Assembly: GCF_003813775.1 (NCBI RefSeq)
Contig: NZ_RPDH01000003.1
Location: 806,001-870,000, forward strand
Source: Chitinophaga lutea
GTDB taxonomy: Bacteria; Bacteroidota; Bacteroidia; Chitinophagales; Chitinophagaceae
Length of the DNA stretch: 64,000 nt
Direction of reading: 5' to 3'
The translations under genes were made by a program, and so were the position numbers. Under the pieces are notes generated by a model. It was given only the letters and a program-made list of their open reading frames with translations. It was not told where the DNA came from and made no database searches. Below, one piece after another: positions 16,541 to 25,324 of the stretch (the first letter of the stretch is position 1; each line of letters begins with the position of its first letter).

Positions 16541-19500
16541 TTAGAAACCAACCTGGAGGCCGATGTTAAATACACGCTGAACGGGATATCCCAAACCTCT
16601 GCCGGCCATTTCAATATCCCAGAGCTTGAATTTGCTGAAGGTGAAAAGGTTGGTGCCGGTCACATACAGCCGCAGGTTCTGCATGTGCAAACGCCGGTTC
16701 AGGTGCGCGGGCAGTGAATAGCCGAGTTCCACCTGTTTGAGGCGGAGAAACGCGCCGTTGCGCATGAACCAGGTATTCTGCTGCGCGCTGTTGGTGTTGA
16801 TCTGCGGGCTCAGGCGCGGCCAGAGGGCGTAGAGGTTCCGGTTTTCTTCCGACCAGTAATTATCGGCATATGCTTTCAGCAGCTGCGTTTCACCCGGAAT
16901 AAACCGGCTGCCCACAGTATATGCGCCGGTGGAGAAGGGCGAGGTTTGTCCCACATTGATCCAGAAGGAAGAGCGGGCCGAGCCCTGCATGAACAGCGAG
17001 AAATCGATGCCTTTGTATTTGGTGGTAAGGCCCGCACCGTACACGATCTCGGGGCGGTCGGGGAATCCGATGGGCACCTGGTCGCGTTCGTCGATCACCT
17101 TATCGCCGTTGATATCGCGGAACTTGATGTCGCCCGCACGGGTGATGAAACCGCCGAAACGCTGTTCCGGCGAGCTGCGTACCTCCTCGTCGTCGATGAA
17201 GAGGCGCTCGGCGATGTAACCCCAGTTCTGGGCGGTGGAATGGCCTTTCCTGTAACGCCAGGGCTCGTTATACATCGGCTCTTCGTAGGCTTCGTAGATA
17301 TTGCGCGCATAGGTGAAGTTGCCGCGCAGGCCCAGGTACCAGTCTTTCGTGATGTTGGCGTTGTAATCCAGCGTAACGTCGAGCGAGCGGGAATTGGCGC
17401 GGCCTACGTTCGCCTGTGGCGTTTCGCCCTGCAGGCCCATCGATTTGGGGATGGATGCGCGGGGCATCAGGATGTTGTACCGCGATTCGATGAAGTATTC
17501 CACGATCGCGTCGAACTTGCCGAAGAGGCTGAATTCCACGCCGAAGGTGGAGTTTTTGGCCGTTTCCCAGGTGATGGCGCGGTTATCGTACCGGCTGATG
17601 GCAATACCGTTGCGGTAATACCCGCCGTCGGTGCCGAAGCGGGCGCCTTTGGCGGCGGCGTCCATGTTTACGTTGGACAGGTAGAAGAAACGCTCTTCCT
17701 CGTTGCCGATGGCGTCGTTACCCACCAGGCCGTAGTTGGCGCGGAGCTTCAGTTTGCTCACCACGCGGCGGTACGGCTCGAAGTAGTCTTCGTTGCTCAC
17801 CAGCCAGGCCGCGCCGATGGTGGGGAAGAAGCCGAAACGCTCCGTTTTGTAGAAACGTTCGGAGCCGTTGTAACCGAAGTTGGCTTCGAGGAAATAACGG
17901 TTGTCGTACGCATAGGTGAAGCGGCCGCTGAGCCCCAGGTTGCGCGCCGGCAGCGAACGCTGCAGGTTGGCGGTGGTGGTGCCGTCGAGTCTATTGCGGG
18001 CGATGAAAATCAGCATGCCCGCCACGTTGTGCTTGCTGTTGAAAGAATGGCTGTAATCCACGGCCGATTCCACATAGAAGGTGGCGTGCACGTTTTTGGC
18101 GCCAGGCTCCCAGCTCAGGTAGTCGGAGCCGGTTTCCGGGTTGATGTTGTAGATCTTATAGGTATTGCTCGGGCGGTCGTAGCTGCCTACGGTGTAGAGG
18201 AACGGCCGGTAGGCGCGCACAACGTCGAACGACGCGGAGCGGTTGGTGTTCATCATCGCCCGGAAGGAGAGGCCCTTGGCCAGGAAGTCGAGGTTCTGTT
18301 TCAACTCGAACTGCGCCAGCATCAGCGAACGGCTCGATTCCCTGTAGCCGCGCACCATGTCCGCATACGGGTTGAGGTGCTGGCCTTCGTCCGCATTCCC
18401 GAACATGATGTGGTTGGTGAACTCGTGGTCCTTATCTACGGGATAATAAGCCGGGAATTTCACCTGGTTGGAGCGCATCACCTTGGCATAGGTGATCTCG
18501 CCCCCGTCTATCGGTCCGTTGTAGTCGTCGAAGGTACCGTGCAGCCGCACCATGGCGCTGGTGGTTTTGGTGATCTTCAGGTTGACGTTGGAACGGAGGG
18601 TATATGTTTTAAGATCGATGTTGTTGTTGAAGTTGGTGCGTTTATCCACGTTCAGCATGCCGTTGTCTTTATTGAGGCTGCCGGACACGTAATAGGTGGC
18701 GATCTGCCCGCCGCCGCTTACGCTGAAGTTGCCGCGCTGGTTCATGGTGCGTTCCTTGAACAGCATATTGCGCCAGTCCGTTTGCGGGAACACCACCGGG
18801 TTGAGGCCGCTGATGGTGTTATCGATCTTGCTTTGCGGATAAGGCTGCACGCCCAGCGGGTTACGTGTGAGCACCGCTTCGTTGTTCAGTTTCATATACG
18901 TCACCGGGTCTGCCAGTTCCACGTTGCGGGTGGGCGCGGAAACGGAGTTCTCCAGGCGGATGTTCAGCCTGGGTTTGCCTTCTTTCCCTTCCTTGGTGGT
19001 GACGAGAATAACGCCGTTGGCGCCGCGGGCGCCGTAGAGGGCGTTGGCGGTGGCGTCTTTCATGATGGAGAAGCTGGCGATATCGTCCGGTTGCAGGCGG
19101 GCGAGCTCGGTGGTTGTATATTCGATACCGTCGATGAGAATGAGCGGATCCTTTTTGTACCCGAACGTGGTGGCGCCGCGGATGAAAAATTCCGCGTTGT
19201 CCATGCCCGGCTCGCCGCTGCGCTGGTAAGCGATAACGCCCGCGATGCGGCCGGCCAGCGCCGTCGTCAGGTTGCTCGAGGGCACCTTCAGCTCGGCCGG
19301 GTTGATGGTGGTGATGGAGCCCACCACCGATTCTTTTTTCTGTTTGCCGAACGCCACCACCACGGTTTCACCCAGCTGGTTGTTAGCGGGGGCCAATGAT
19401 ACGTTGATCACGCTCCGGCCGTTAATGGGCACTTCTTTGGATGTGAAGCCGATCATGCTGTAGATAAGCACTACCGCATTGTCCGGCACCTCCAGTATGT

Positions 19501-19783
19501 ACTTGCCGTTGATGTCGGTGGTAGTGCCGATACTGGGCATGCCTTTTACCAGGATGGTAACGCCGGGCATGGCGGCGCCGGTACTGTCGGAAACCTGGCC
19601 GCGAACCTCTTTGTTCAGTTTCAGCATTTCACGTGGAGCGCCTGATACAGGCAGGGAGCGTACTGCGTGGGCAGGGGAGCCGGCTTTTGCCGCCGGGTGC
19701 GGTGCTGCAGCCCGCGCGTGTTGCGTAACGGGCAATAAAAGGCCCATCACTCCACAAACGCACATGGTGAGTGTTCTTTTCAT
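16541..19783 (-). CDS. SusC/RagA-family TonB-dependent outer-membrane transporter
   Basis: A 1080-residue TonB-dependent receptor. The signal peptide ends near residue 26. A CarboxypepD_reg-like domain spans about 58-140 (VRGQVSDSTGAAMPGVTILVKG). The plug spans about 150-270 (ALAGRIAGVIAYQRSG, ILIDGIEY, SIMKDATANALYGARGANGVILV). A 22-strand barrel follows and ends in VFNIGLQVGF with a terminal Phe. There is no STN domain, so control by a FecR/ECF-sigma pair is not expected, and none is present. The ATG at 19783 gives a normal signal peptide; 26 further upstream codons are ignored. It is the first gene of the four-gene uptake operon. Confidence 0.95.
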   Translation of the reverse strand: MKRTLTMCVCGVMGLLLPVTQHARAAAPHPAAKAGSPAHAVRSLPVSGAPREMLKLNKEVRGQVSDSTGAAMPGVTILVKGMPSIGTTTDINGKYILEVPDNAVVLIYSMIGFTSKEVPINGRSVINVSLAPANNQLGETVVVAFGKQKKESVVGSITTINPAELKVPSSNLTTALAGRIAGVIAYQRSGEPGMDNAEFFIRGATTFGYKKDPLILIDGIEYTTTELARLQPDDIASFSIMKDATANALYGARGANGVILVTTKEGKEGKPRLNIRLENSVSAPTRNVELADPVTYMKLNNEAVLTRNPLGVQPYPQSKIDNTISGLNPVVFPQTDWRNMLFKERTMNQRGNFSVSGGGQIATYYVSGSLNKDNGMLNVDKRTNFNNNIDLKTYTLRSNVNLKITKTTSAMVRLHGTFDDYNGPIDGGEITYAKVMRSNQVKFPAYYPVDKDHEFTNHIMFGNADEGQHLNPYADMVRGYRESSRSLMLAQFELKQNLDFLAKGLSFRAMMNTNRSASFDVVRAYRPFLYTVGSYDRPSNTYKIYNINPETGSDYLSWEPGAKNVHATFYVESAVDYSHSFNSKHNVAGMLIFIARNRLDGTTTANLQRSLPARNLGLSGRFTYAYDNRYFLEANFGYNGSERFYKTERFGFFPTIGAAWLVSNEDYFEPYRRVVSKLKLRANYGLVGNDAIGNEEERFFYLSNVNMDAAAKGARFGTDGGYYRNGIAISRYDNRAITWETAKNSTFGVEFSLFGKFDAIVEYFIESRYNILMPRASIPKSMGLQGETPQANVGRANSRSLDVTLDYNANITKDWYLGLRGNFTYARNIYEAYEEPMYNEPWRYRKGHSTAQNWGYIAERLFIDDEEVRSSPEQRFGGFITRAGDIKFRDINGDKVIDERDQVPIGFPDRPEIVYGAGLTTKYKGIDFSLFMQGSARSSFWINVGQTSPFSTGAYTVGSRFIPGETQLLKAYADNYWSEENRNLYALWPRLSPQINTNSAQQNTWFMRNGAFLRLKQVELGYSLPAHLNRRLHMQNLRLYVTGTNLFTFSKFKLWDIEMAGRGLGYPVQRVFNIGLQVGF

Positions 19784-19986
19784 TTGTATGTTTTTTCTTG
19801 TCTCTAAAATCCCCAGGCGTTTTTCCTCATGGCAGAATGGATCCGGCAACGGCGGAATCATAACGCGGATGCACGTTTACACGGACAAGCGGAATAAAAA
19901 AACCTGGAAAATTGTGTGCCTGGTTGTGTGAAATTTTGGTGATTAAAAGGTGACTTCCATAACGTACAATCGGGATACACGACGCT

Positions 19987-20010
19987 GCAAACAATCACAT
20001 GTTTGTTTGC
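19987..20010. promoter_or_regulatory. Dyad GCAAACAA-N8-TTGTTTGC
   Basis: Perfect 8-bp inverted arms at 19987-19994 and 20003-20010, about 205-225 bases upstream of the susC start. It overlaps the next palindrome by three bases and may be part of one composite operator. Confidence 0.45.
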
Positions 20011-20021
20011 AATCGTTTGCA
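20008..20021. promoter_or_regulatory. LacI-type operator-like palindrome TGCAATCGTTTGCA
   Basis: One symmetric position departs from TGCAAACGTTTGCA. It resembles the perfect site in front of the PL6 lyase at 58168-58181. A CG centre flanked by AAA/TTT and GC is typical of LacI-family operators. Confidence 0.45.
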
Positions 20022-20203
20022 GTACTTTTCAAAAAAATAGACTGCTCACACGTTGCCTTGCATCAACAAATCAGGTCTGGCGAATTGGTAAATAAAGGAG
20101 AAACTACAATGCAGCACCGGCCTTTGTATAGGGGCCTTTCTTTCATAACGGAATAAACCAGCGGTCTTTGGTTCGTCTGTGGAATTTCTACTTTGGTTGA
20201 AAT

Positions 20204-20217
20204 AAAACGTTTGCATA
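20204..20217. promoter_or_regulatory. Degenerate operator-like site AAAACGTTTGCA
   Basis: The right half matches the palindrome of the PL6 upstream site exactly and the left half has two changes. It lies between susC and the DUF2147 gene and may serve as an auxiliary operator. Confidence 0.25.
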
Positions 20218-20302
20218 AAAGTCCTGAAAATATCAAAACTTATCTACCCGGATTTTCACAATTGTTTGTAGTTTTTTACCCGCATCCCGGAGAGGAGAGG
20301 GT

Positions 20303-20737
20303 TTAATCGGCCCTTGTCCATACCGTGGTTCGCCCGAACATCGACACGCCCACATATCCGCGGATGTTCAGCTGCCGGCCGCTGAGCTTCATTTTGCTGC
20401 TGTAGGTTTTACCGCTTTTGGGGTCGTAGATTTTGCCGTCGGTCCATTCGCCATCGTCGTATCCGAAGCCGGATAGTATGACGAGGTTCATCAGTCCCCG
20501 CTGGCGTAACCCGGCGTCGGCGTTTTTGCTGTCTTTCCGGGGCGTTTTGCCGTCGTCTTCAAACGCGCGGGCTATCCATACAAGTTTCCCGAAGTATTTA
20601 TCGCCGGAGCGGTAGATCTGCACTTTGGCGTCTTTTTCCTCGTTGAGCCAGTTGCCCACCACGGCATCCGCCTGCTGGGCGAAAGATAACAACGGGAAGG
20701 CAGTTAAAAGCAACAGGGCCGCGATCGCTTTTTTCAT
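20303..20737 (-). CDS. DUF2147 family secreted protein
   Basis: A 144-residue protein with a signal peptide (MKKAIAALLLLTAFPLLSFA). A DUF2147 lipocalin-like domain follows: VVGNWLNEEKDAKVQIYRSGDKYFGKLVWI, an R-rich LRQRGLMNLVILSGF block, WTDGKIYDPKSGKTYSSKMKLSGRQLNIRGYVG and MFGRTTVWTR. The family is periplasmic, widespread in Bacteroidota and Proteobacteria, and of unknown ligand. The ATG at 20737 was chosen because it gives the signal peptide; the longer frame to 20941 overlaps the divergent DinB-like gene. Confidence 0.85.
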   Translation of the reverse strand: MKKAIAALLLLTAFPLLSFAQQADAVVGNWLNEEKDAKVQIYRSGDKYFGKLVWIARAFEDDGKTPRKDSKNADAGLRQRGLMNLVILSGFGYDDGEWTDGKIYDPKSGKTYSSKMKLSGRQLNIRGYVGVSMFGRTTVWTRAD

Positions 20738-20897
20738 GGTATTCATTTGCAGGGTTAAAAATGTATACCTGCCGAATATCGCGAAAAATCGCCAATTCTC
20801 CCCGAGGGCATATCTTTTTACTTTTTTTTCATACTGCTGACATAAGGCTGTCATTTCTTCTGCGTTACTTTGTATCAGAATAAAAAAAACAACACTC

Positions 20898-21425
20898 ATG
20901 CAACCTGAAAACTTAACTGTATCTGCCCCTGGCTCCTCCATCGTTTACCTGACGCGCAACTACGCGAGTTATAATCACTGGGCCAATAAAACCCTCGTCA
21001 ACTGGCTGCGCACCAAACCCTCGGAGCTTCTTACCAGGGAAGTGCCTTCGAGCTTCCCTACCATCCAGCTCACCCTGCAGCACATCTGGCAAACGCAGCG
21101 CTACTGGCTGGGAGTGCTCCGCCAGGAAGAAAACCCGCATGCGGAGCCGTTCAACGGTTCGCTCGAAGAAGTGCTCGACGGCATCGTGGCGCATTCGGAA
21201 GAAATGGCGGATTATATCAACGGCCTCGCGGAAGACTTTGTCAGCGCCCCGCTGAAAGTGGTGAACCCCTGGTTCGAATGCAACTTCCCGGGTTTCGACT
21301 ATGTGGTGCAGGTGATGAACCACAGTACTTATCACCGCGGACAGATCGTGACCATCGGGCGCAACCTCGGATTCACGGATGCACCCATGACGGATTACAA
21401 CTACTATAACATCTACGGCAAATAA
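20898..21425 (+). CDS. DinB-like metalloprotein
   Basis: A 175-residue DinB/YfiT-type protein. Metal ligands are expected at the His of LTLQHIWQTQRYWL (about residue 56) and in VMNHSTYHRGQIVTIGRNLG (about 138-150), which is the family C-terminal HxxxHRGQ signature. YNHWANKTLVNWL near the N-terminus forms the first helix. Members bind zinc or nickel and may be thiol-dependent transferases. It is divergent from the DUF2147 gene, with a TTACTTTG near-match to the -7 element around 20867, and is followed 39 bases later by an esterase gene. Confidence 0.8.
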   Translation: MQPENLTVSAPGSSIVYLTRNYASYNHWANKTLVNWLRTKPSELLTREVPSSFPTIQLTLQHIWQTQRYWLGVLRQEENPHAEPFNGSLEEVLDGIVAHSEEMADYINGLAEDFVSAPLKVVNPWFECNFPGFDYVVQVMNHSTYHRGQIVTIGRNLGFTDAPMTDYNYYNIYGK

Positions 21426-21464
21426 TATGTATTTTGGGCGGATAAACTCAATCCCGTCCACAGC

Positions 21465-22301
21465 ATGAAACGGATGCCACATTATTGCAGGACGTTGTTG
21501 CTGGCCGCCGCAGGCCTCTTCAACACCATGGCCGCCCTGGCTTTTCAGACAGACACGGTGGAAACCTACAGCGCGGCAATGAAAAAAAATATCAAAGCCG
21601 TTGTGATCAAACCGGAAGGCTACAATGCCTCCAAAAATTACCCGGTGGTATACCTGTTGCACGGGTACAGCGACAACTATGCCGGCTGGGTGAAAAAAGC
21701 CACCGGTGTGCAGGAAGCGGCGGACCGGTACAACATGCTGATCGTTTGTCCCGACGGGGGCTTCAGCAGCTGGTACTGGGACAGTCCCGCAGATCCGGCC
21801 TTTCAATACGAAACCTATGTTTCAAAGGAGCTGGTGGCGTGGGTGGACAGTCATTACAAAACCATCGCCAATCGCAAAGGCAGGGCCATCACCGGTCTCA
21901 GTATGGGCGGCCACGGCGCGCTGTACCTGGCGCTCCGGCACCAGGATGTGTTCGGGGCGGCAGGCAGCATGAGCGGCGGGGTAGACATCCGGCCGTTCCC
22001 CAATAACTGGGACATGGCCAAACGCCTCGGCACATACGCCCAACAGCCCGCCCGCTGGGAGAGCCATACGGTCATCAATATGCTCCACCTGCTCACGCCC
22101 AATGCGCTGGCATTGATCATCGACTGCGGAACGGAGGACTTTTTCTTCAAGGTCAATGAAAAGCTGCACGAAGAACTGCGTTACCGCAACATCCCCCACG
22201 ATTATTACGTTCGTCCCGGGGCGCATAACTGGGTATACTGGACCGGCGCGGTGCAGCACCAGCTGCTGTTCATGCATAACTATTTCAATGCGAAACCGTA
22301 G
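21465..22301 (+). CDS. Secreted esterase (esterase D-like alpha/beta hydrolase)
   Basis: A 278-residue alpha/beta hydrolase with a signal peptide (about 1-26). It has the oxyanion region YLLHGYSDNYAGW, the nucleophile elbow GLSMGGHG (Ser near residue 145), an acid in the LIIDCGTEDFFF strand (Asp) and the catalytic His in RPGAHNWVYW. This is the esterase D/tributyrin esterase pattern, which in Bacteroidota often covers acetyl- or feruloyl-type carbohydrate esterases. Periplasmic or secreted action is expected. The exact substrate is unknown. It may be co-transcribed with the DinB-like gene 39 bases upstream. Confidence 0.85.
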   Translation: MKRMPHYCRTLLLAAAGLFNTMAALAFQTDTVETYSAAMKKNIKAVVIKPEGYNASKNYPVVYLLHGYSDNYAGWVKKATGVQEAADRYNMLIVCPDGGFSSWYWDSPADPAFQYETYVSKELVAWVDSHYKTIANRKGRAITGLSMGGHGALYLALRHQDVFGAAGSMSGGVDIRPFPNNWDMAKRLGTYAQQPARWESHTVINMLHLLTPNALALIIDCGTEDFFFKVNEKLHEELRYRNIPHDYYVRPGAHNWVYWTGAVQHQLLFMHNYFNAKP

Positions 22302-22426
22302 CCGCGCAACCTCCTGTGAGATACGCGTGCTTCCTCGTCCGGGGTGACTGGAAACCAACTCGCCGGCCCTTTTCAGTGTACAACACGAACACGCAAACGC
22401 GTTTGGAACAGATGTGTCATCCTCCT

Positions 22427-22543
22427 GTGATCCTTCGGTGATCCTATAGCGATCCTATAGCGATTCTCCTACCGTGACCACGACCCTGGCGGATTTGACG
22501 GTGTTTGACCGAAGGATCGACGAAGGATCACTGAAGGATGGCC
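22427..22543. repeat. Paired inverted arrays of 11-bp units
   Basis: Four direct 11-bp units of GTGATCCTATA type run from 22427 to 22470. Three inverted units of GAAGGATCACT type run from 22511 to 22543. The two arrays are reverse complements in their GATCCTTCG/CGAAGGATC core and are separated by 40 bases, so a long hairpin is possible. Confidence 0.6.
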
Positions 22544-22764
22544 GGTTTCAGCGGGTATCGTGGTGGTATTGATTTGATTATCATTTATTTATGGCGCCCT
22601 TTGTTCGCCAGGTCTTCCGAATTGACCTCCGGCGGGCCGGTCTTGCTGCACCTTCCGGTATGCTTTATCCGTCAAATGAAGCCCGGAAACCGCCCTGGAT
22701 TCCCCTGTCGGAATCACCCCTCATTTTGCCGCAAATACACGTCATAAAGCACCCGTCATCGGTT

Positions 22765-22772
22765 TAAATTTG
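22765..22772 (+). promoter_or_regulatory. Candidate -7 element (TAAATTTG)
   Basis: An exact TAnnTTTG match 46 bases upstream of the ATG at 22819, followed by AGGAGG-like purines (AGGGCAGGAGG). Confidence 0.45.
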
Positions 22773-22818
22773 TACCTGGAAGGGCAGGAGGCCAGGCCTC
22801 CTTAAACCGAGGGTAACT

Positions 22819-23394
22819 ATGAAGAAAAAACAAGTATTGTTCCTGCACAGCGGCGGCCCGCAGGGGCCGCATGAAGGAAGTAACGACCTGGTGCGCAGCC
22901 TGCAGGAAGCATTGGGGCCGGGGTACGCCGTATCGTACCCGCAGATGCCGGACCCCGAATTTCCCGTTTACGCGTTATGGAAAGAGCGGATCGGCAGGGA
23001 AATAGACGAGGCGGACGATGGGGTGGTGCTGGTAGGTCATTCGCTCGGCGGTTCCGTGATCCTCAAATTCCTGTCCGAAGAAAAATGTGAAAAGCCGATT
23101 GCCGGCCTGTGCATTGTGGCGGCGCCGTATTGGGGCAGTCCCGACTGGCAGGTGGAAGAATACATGCTCACGGACAATTTCGCCGGCAAACTGCCCCGGA
23201 TTCCGCGGATTTTTTTGTACCATAGCCGGAACGACGAAGTAGTGCCCTTCGAACATGTGCAACATTACGGCGAAGACCTGCGCTGGGCTACAATCCGGGT
23301 ATTTGAAAACCAGGGCCACCTCTTCAGCAGCGGTTTGCCGGAGCTGGTGCGCGATATTAAAAACCTCACATCCGCCACATATGAACGACACTGA
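22819..23394 (+). CDS. RBBP9/YdeN-like serine hydrolase
   Basis: A 191-residue cytoplasmic alpha/beta hydrolase. It opens MKKKQVLFLHSGGPQGPHEGSNDLV and has the nucleophile elbow GHSLGGSV (Ser near residue 75). The acid Asp lies in YHSRNDEVVPFEH and the His in ENQGHLFSS. The compact size and DxxVP motif fit the RBBP9/YdeN family. The substrate is unknown. The last 14 bases overlap the next gene's start, indicating translational coupling in a three-gene set with DUF1801 and a membrane protein. Confidence 0.8.
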   Translation: MKKKQVLFLHSGGPQGPHEGSNDLVRSLQEALGPGYAVSYPQMPDPEFPVYALWKERIGREIDEADDGVVLVGHSLGGSVILKFLSEEKCEKPIAGLCIVAAPYWGSPDWQVEEYMLTDNFAGKLPRIPRIFLYHSRNDEVVPFEHVQHYGEDLRWATIRVFENQGHLFSSGLPELVRDIKNLTSATYERH

Positions 23395-23743
23395 AAAAGT
23401 CAATGCGCTGCTGAAAGATCTCGAGCATCCGCTGAAACCCGAAATCGAAGCCGTACGGGCCATCATCATGAAGGCCAATAAAAAGATCGCCGAACGTGTG
23501 AAATGGAATGCGCCCAGCTTCTTTTACAAAAAGGACATGGCCGCCTTTCACACCCGCGCCACCAAACATGTGCACCTGGTGTTCGTGTTTCACGACGGCG
23601 CGATGATCCACGACAGCGACGGGCTGCTGGAAGGAGATTACAAAGACCGCCGCATGGCGTATTTCAAAGACATGGCAGACGTGAAGGCCAAGAAAAAAGC
23701 CCTGGAAAAAGTGGTGAACGAATGGGTGAAGCTGCACGAGTGA
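23381..23743 (+). CDS. DUF1801 family protein
   Basis: A 120-residue protein with the DUF1801 (YdhG-like) pattern: LLKDLEHPLKPEIEAVRAIIMKANKKIAERVKWNAPSFFYKKDMAAFH, then HVHLVFVFHDGAM and a C-terminal Lys-rich helix. The fold is a small alpha/beta domain of unknown function common in soil bacteria. Its ATG lies inside the end of the hydrolase gene (14-base overlap). Confidence 0.85.
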   Translation: MNDTEKVNALLKDLEHPLKPEIEAVRAIIMKANKKIAERVKWNAPSFFYKKDMAAFHTRATKHVHLVFVFHDGAMIHDSDGLLEGDYKDRRMAYFKDMADVKAKKKALEKVVNEWVKLHE

Positions 23744-23770
23744 CGGATTTTCATTACATTGAGAGTCGCT

Positions 23771-24181
23771 ATGAAACCGATTCTCCGGACAACCCAGGTA
23801 TTGATCTGCATCGTTGTTCCCCTGCTCATCGGGTGGATCATGCGATGCGCCGTAGACTGGGAAGGGCCGGACACGCCGGGCGTGATCTTCACCGTGGCCG
23901 CGCCGTTTTATGTGAGTTTCCTGGCCGCGCTCATTCTCCTGTATGTTGCGCCTGTTGAAAAAGTCCGCCGTATCCGTTACCGTTTGTTCCGGCCCTGGCC
24001 TTTGGGTATTTTCTTCGGCATCGTGCTGATCTGTATCGACAGTCCCGTTCATTTCGCCGCCTATGCCGCCGCAGCGCTGCCGTTATCCATGGCTGCCGCA
24101 TCGATGGGCGGCCTCACCGGCGGTTACTTCCGGCTAAAAGAGAAAAAGGTGCAGGATGTGGTGCAAAAACGGCATTTGTAA
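23771..24181 (+). CDS. Four-helix integral membrane protein, unknown
   Basis: A 136-residue hydrophobic protein with about four predicted membrane helices: around residues 6-24 (TTQVLICIVVPLLIGWIM), 38-59 (FTVAAPFYVSFLAALILLYV), 75-93 (LGIFFGIVLICID) and 98-120 (FAAYAAAALPLSMAAASMGG). A Lys-rich cytoplasmic tail follows. I do not recognise the family. The ATG at 23771 is used; a TTG four codons earlier is less likely. It follows the DUF1801 gene by 27 bases on the same strand. Confidence 0.6.
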   Translation: MKPILRTTQVLICIVVPLLIGWIMRCAVDWEGPDTPGVIFTVAAPFYVSFLAALILLYVAPVEKVRRIRYRLFRPWPLGIFFGIVLICIDSPVHFAAYAAAALPLSMAAASMGGLTGGYFRLKEKKVQDVVQKRHL

Positions 24182-24219
24182 GGGTTGATTGCGACAATAA
24201 ATTGTTTTACATTTACGAT

Positions 24220-25203
24220 ATGAAACACGTATCCATTCTTGTTCCACGCGGGCATACAAGCCTTGTTAACATGGAAGGCACTTATCACATCCTCTCCGAA
24301 GTGAATAACTGCCTGGCCTCCCTCGACCGGGATCCCCTCTTTAAAGTACAGCTGGTAGGCATTTCGGAAGAAGCCACCCAGCGCAACGGCCTTTTTACCG
24401 TTACGCCGGACCTGCTGATCAAAGACGTCAAAAAAACGGACCTGATCATCATTCCCGCCACGCAGGATCCCCCGCATATTGTAATGGAACTGAATAAGGA
24501 ATTCATCCCCTGGATAATCGACCAGTACAAGGGCGGCGCTGAAATCGCCACCTTCTGCGTGGGCGCCTTTTTCCTGGCCGGCACGGGCTTGCTGAAAGGC
24601 CGGCAATGCGCCACCCACTGGAAAATGGTGAACGACTTCAGGCAGATGTTCCCCGATGTGAATGTGGTGGACGACCGCATCATGACGGAAGAAGACGGCA
24701 TTTATACCAGCGGCGGCGCGTATTCGTTCCTCAACCTGCTCATTTACCTGATCGAAAAATACGCCGGCCGCGATGTGGCGGTGCTGATCTCCAAAACCTT
24801 CATGATCGACCCCGACCGCTACAGCCAGTCGCCGTTCATCATCTTCAAAGGGCAGAAAGAGCATGAAGACACGCCCATTCTGGAAGCGCAGGAGTTCATC
24901 GAGAAAAACTGGCAGGAAAAGATCACGGTCGACCAGCTGGCTTCCATGTTCGCCCTGGGCCGCCGCAACCTGGAGCGCCGGTTCAAAAAGGCGACGTCCA
25001 ACACCGTGGTGGAATACATTCAGCGCGTGAAAATGGAAGCGGCCAAAAAGGCCCTCGAAACCAGCCGCAAGAGCGTGAACGAACTGATGTACGATGTGGG
25101 CTATTCCGACACCAAAGCCTTCCGCACCGTATTCAAACGCGTGACCGGCCTTTCGCCGATAGAATACCGCAACAAATACAACAAGGAAGCCGCCACGGCA
25201 TAA
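24220..25203 (+). CDS. GlxA-type regulator: DJ-1/PfpI domain + AraC HTH
   Basis: A 327-residue regulator. The N-terminal DJ-1/PfpI-like domain (about 1-180) has the nucleophile-elbow region AEIATFCVGAFFLAGTGLLKGR, retaining the Cys, and ATHW after it. The C-terminal AraC DNA-binding domain (about 220-322) contains VDQLASMFALGRRNLERRFKKAT and VNELMYDVGYSDTKAFRTVFKRVTGLSPIEYR. Proteins of this layout sense small metabolites and activate nearby or distant genes. It is followed by a very strong terminator. The upstream gap is 38 bases, so it could be read through from the membrane-protein gene. Confidence 0.9.
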   Translation: MKHVSILVPRGHTSLVNMEGTYHILSEVNNCLASLDRDPLFKVQLVGISEEATQRNGLFTVTPDLLIKDVKKTDLIIIPATQDPPHIVMELNKEFIPWIIDQYKGGAEIATFCVGAFFLAGTGLLKGRQCATHWKMVNDFRQMFPDVNVVDDRIMTEEDGIYTSGGAYSFLNLLIYLIEKYAGRDVAVLISKTFMIDPDRYSQSPFIIFKGQKEHEDTPILEAQEFIEKNWQEKITVDQLASMFALGRRNLERRFKKATSNTVVEYIQRVKMEAAKKALETSRKSVNELMYDVGYSDTKAFRTVFKRVTGLSPIEYRNKYNKEAATA

Positions 25204-25222
25204 ACCCGGCGGTGATCATAAA

Positions 25223-25265
25223 AAACAAACAGCCTGCGTTCCCATGGAGCGCAGGCTGTTTGTTT
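25223..25265. terminator. Bidirectional rho-independent terminator
   Basis: Perfect 16-bp arms AAACAAACAGCCTGCG / CGCAGGCTGTTTGTTT around an 11-base loop. T-rich ends occur on both strands. It is placed between the + GlxA-type gene and the - FKBP gene. Confidence 0.9.
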
Positions 25266-25324
25266 ATGTAATGGCGGGGCCATATGGTTCGAAGGTCAAT
25301 ACGCCGTGAGGAGGCGTAAACGGT

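Larger units (their letters stand above)
19784..20302. other. Regulatory intergenic region upstream of susC
   Basis: This 519-base region separates susC and the DUF2147 gene, both on the minus strand, and holds no gene. It contains the palindromic elements listed separately (19987-20010, 20008-20021, 20204-20217). A clear TAnnTTTG on the minus strand was not found close to susC. Confidence 0.5.
22302..22818. other. Intergenic region without genes
   Basis: This 517-base stretch contains the inverted 11-bp arrays described separately, the short palindrome CAAACGCGTTTG at 22394-22405, and the -7 element of the next gene. No open frame looks real. Confidence 0.5.

Noticed and set aside
16946-19399. 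817-codon + strand open frame opposite susC
   Set aside because: It is a GC-driven shadow of the SusC gene. Composition is Val/Gly/His/Ala-rich and it has no domain or signal.
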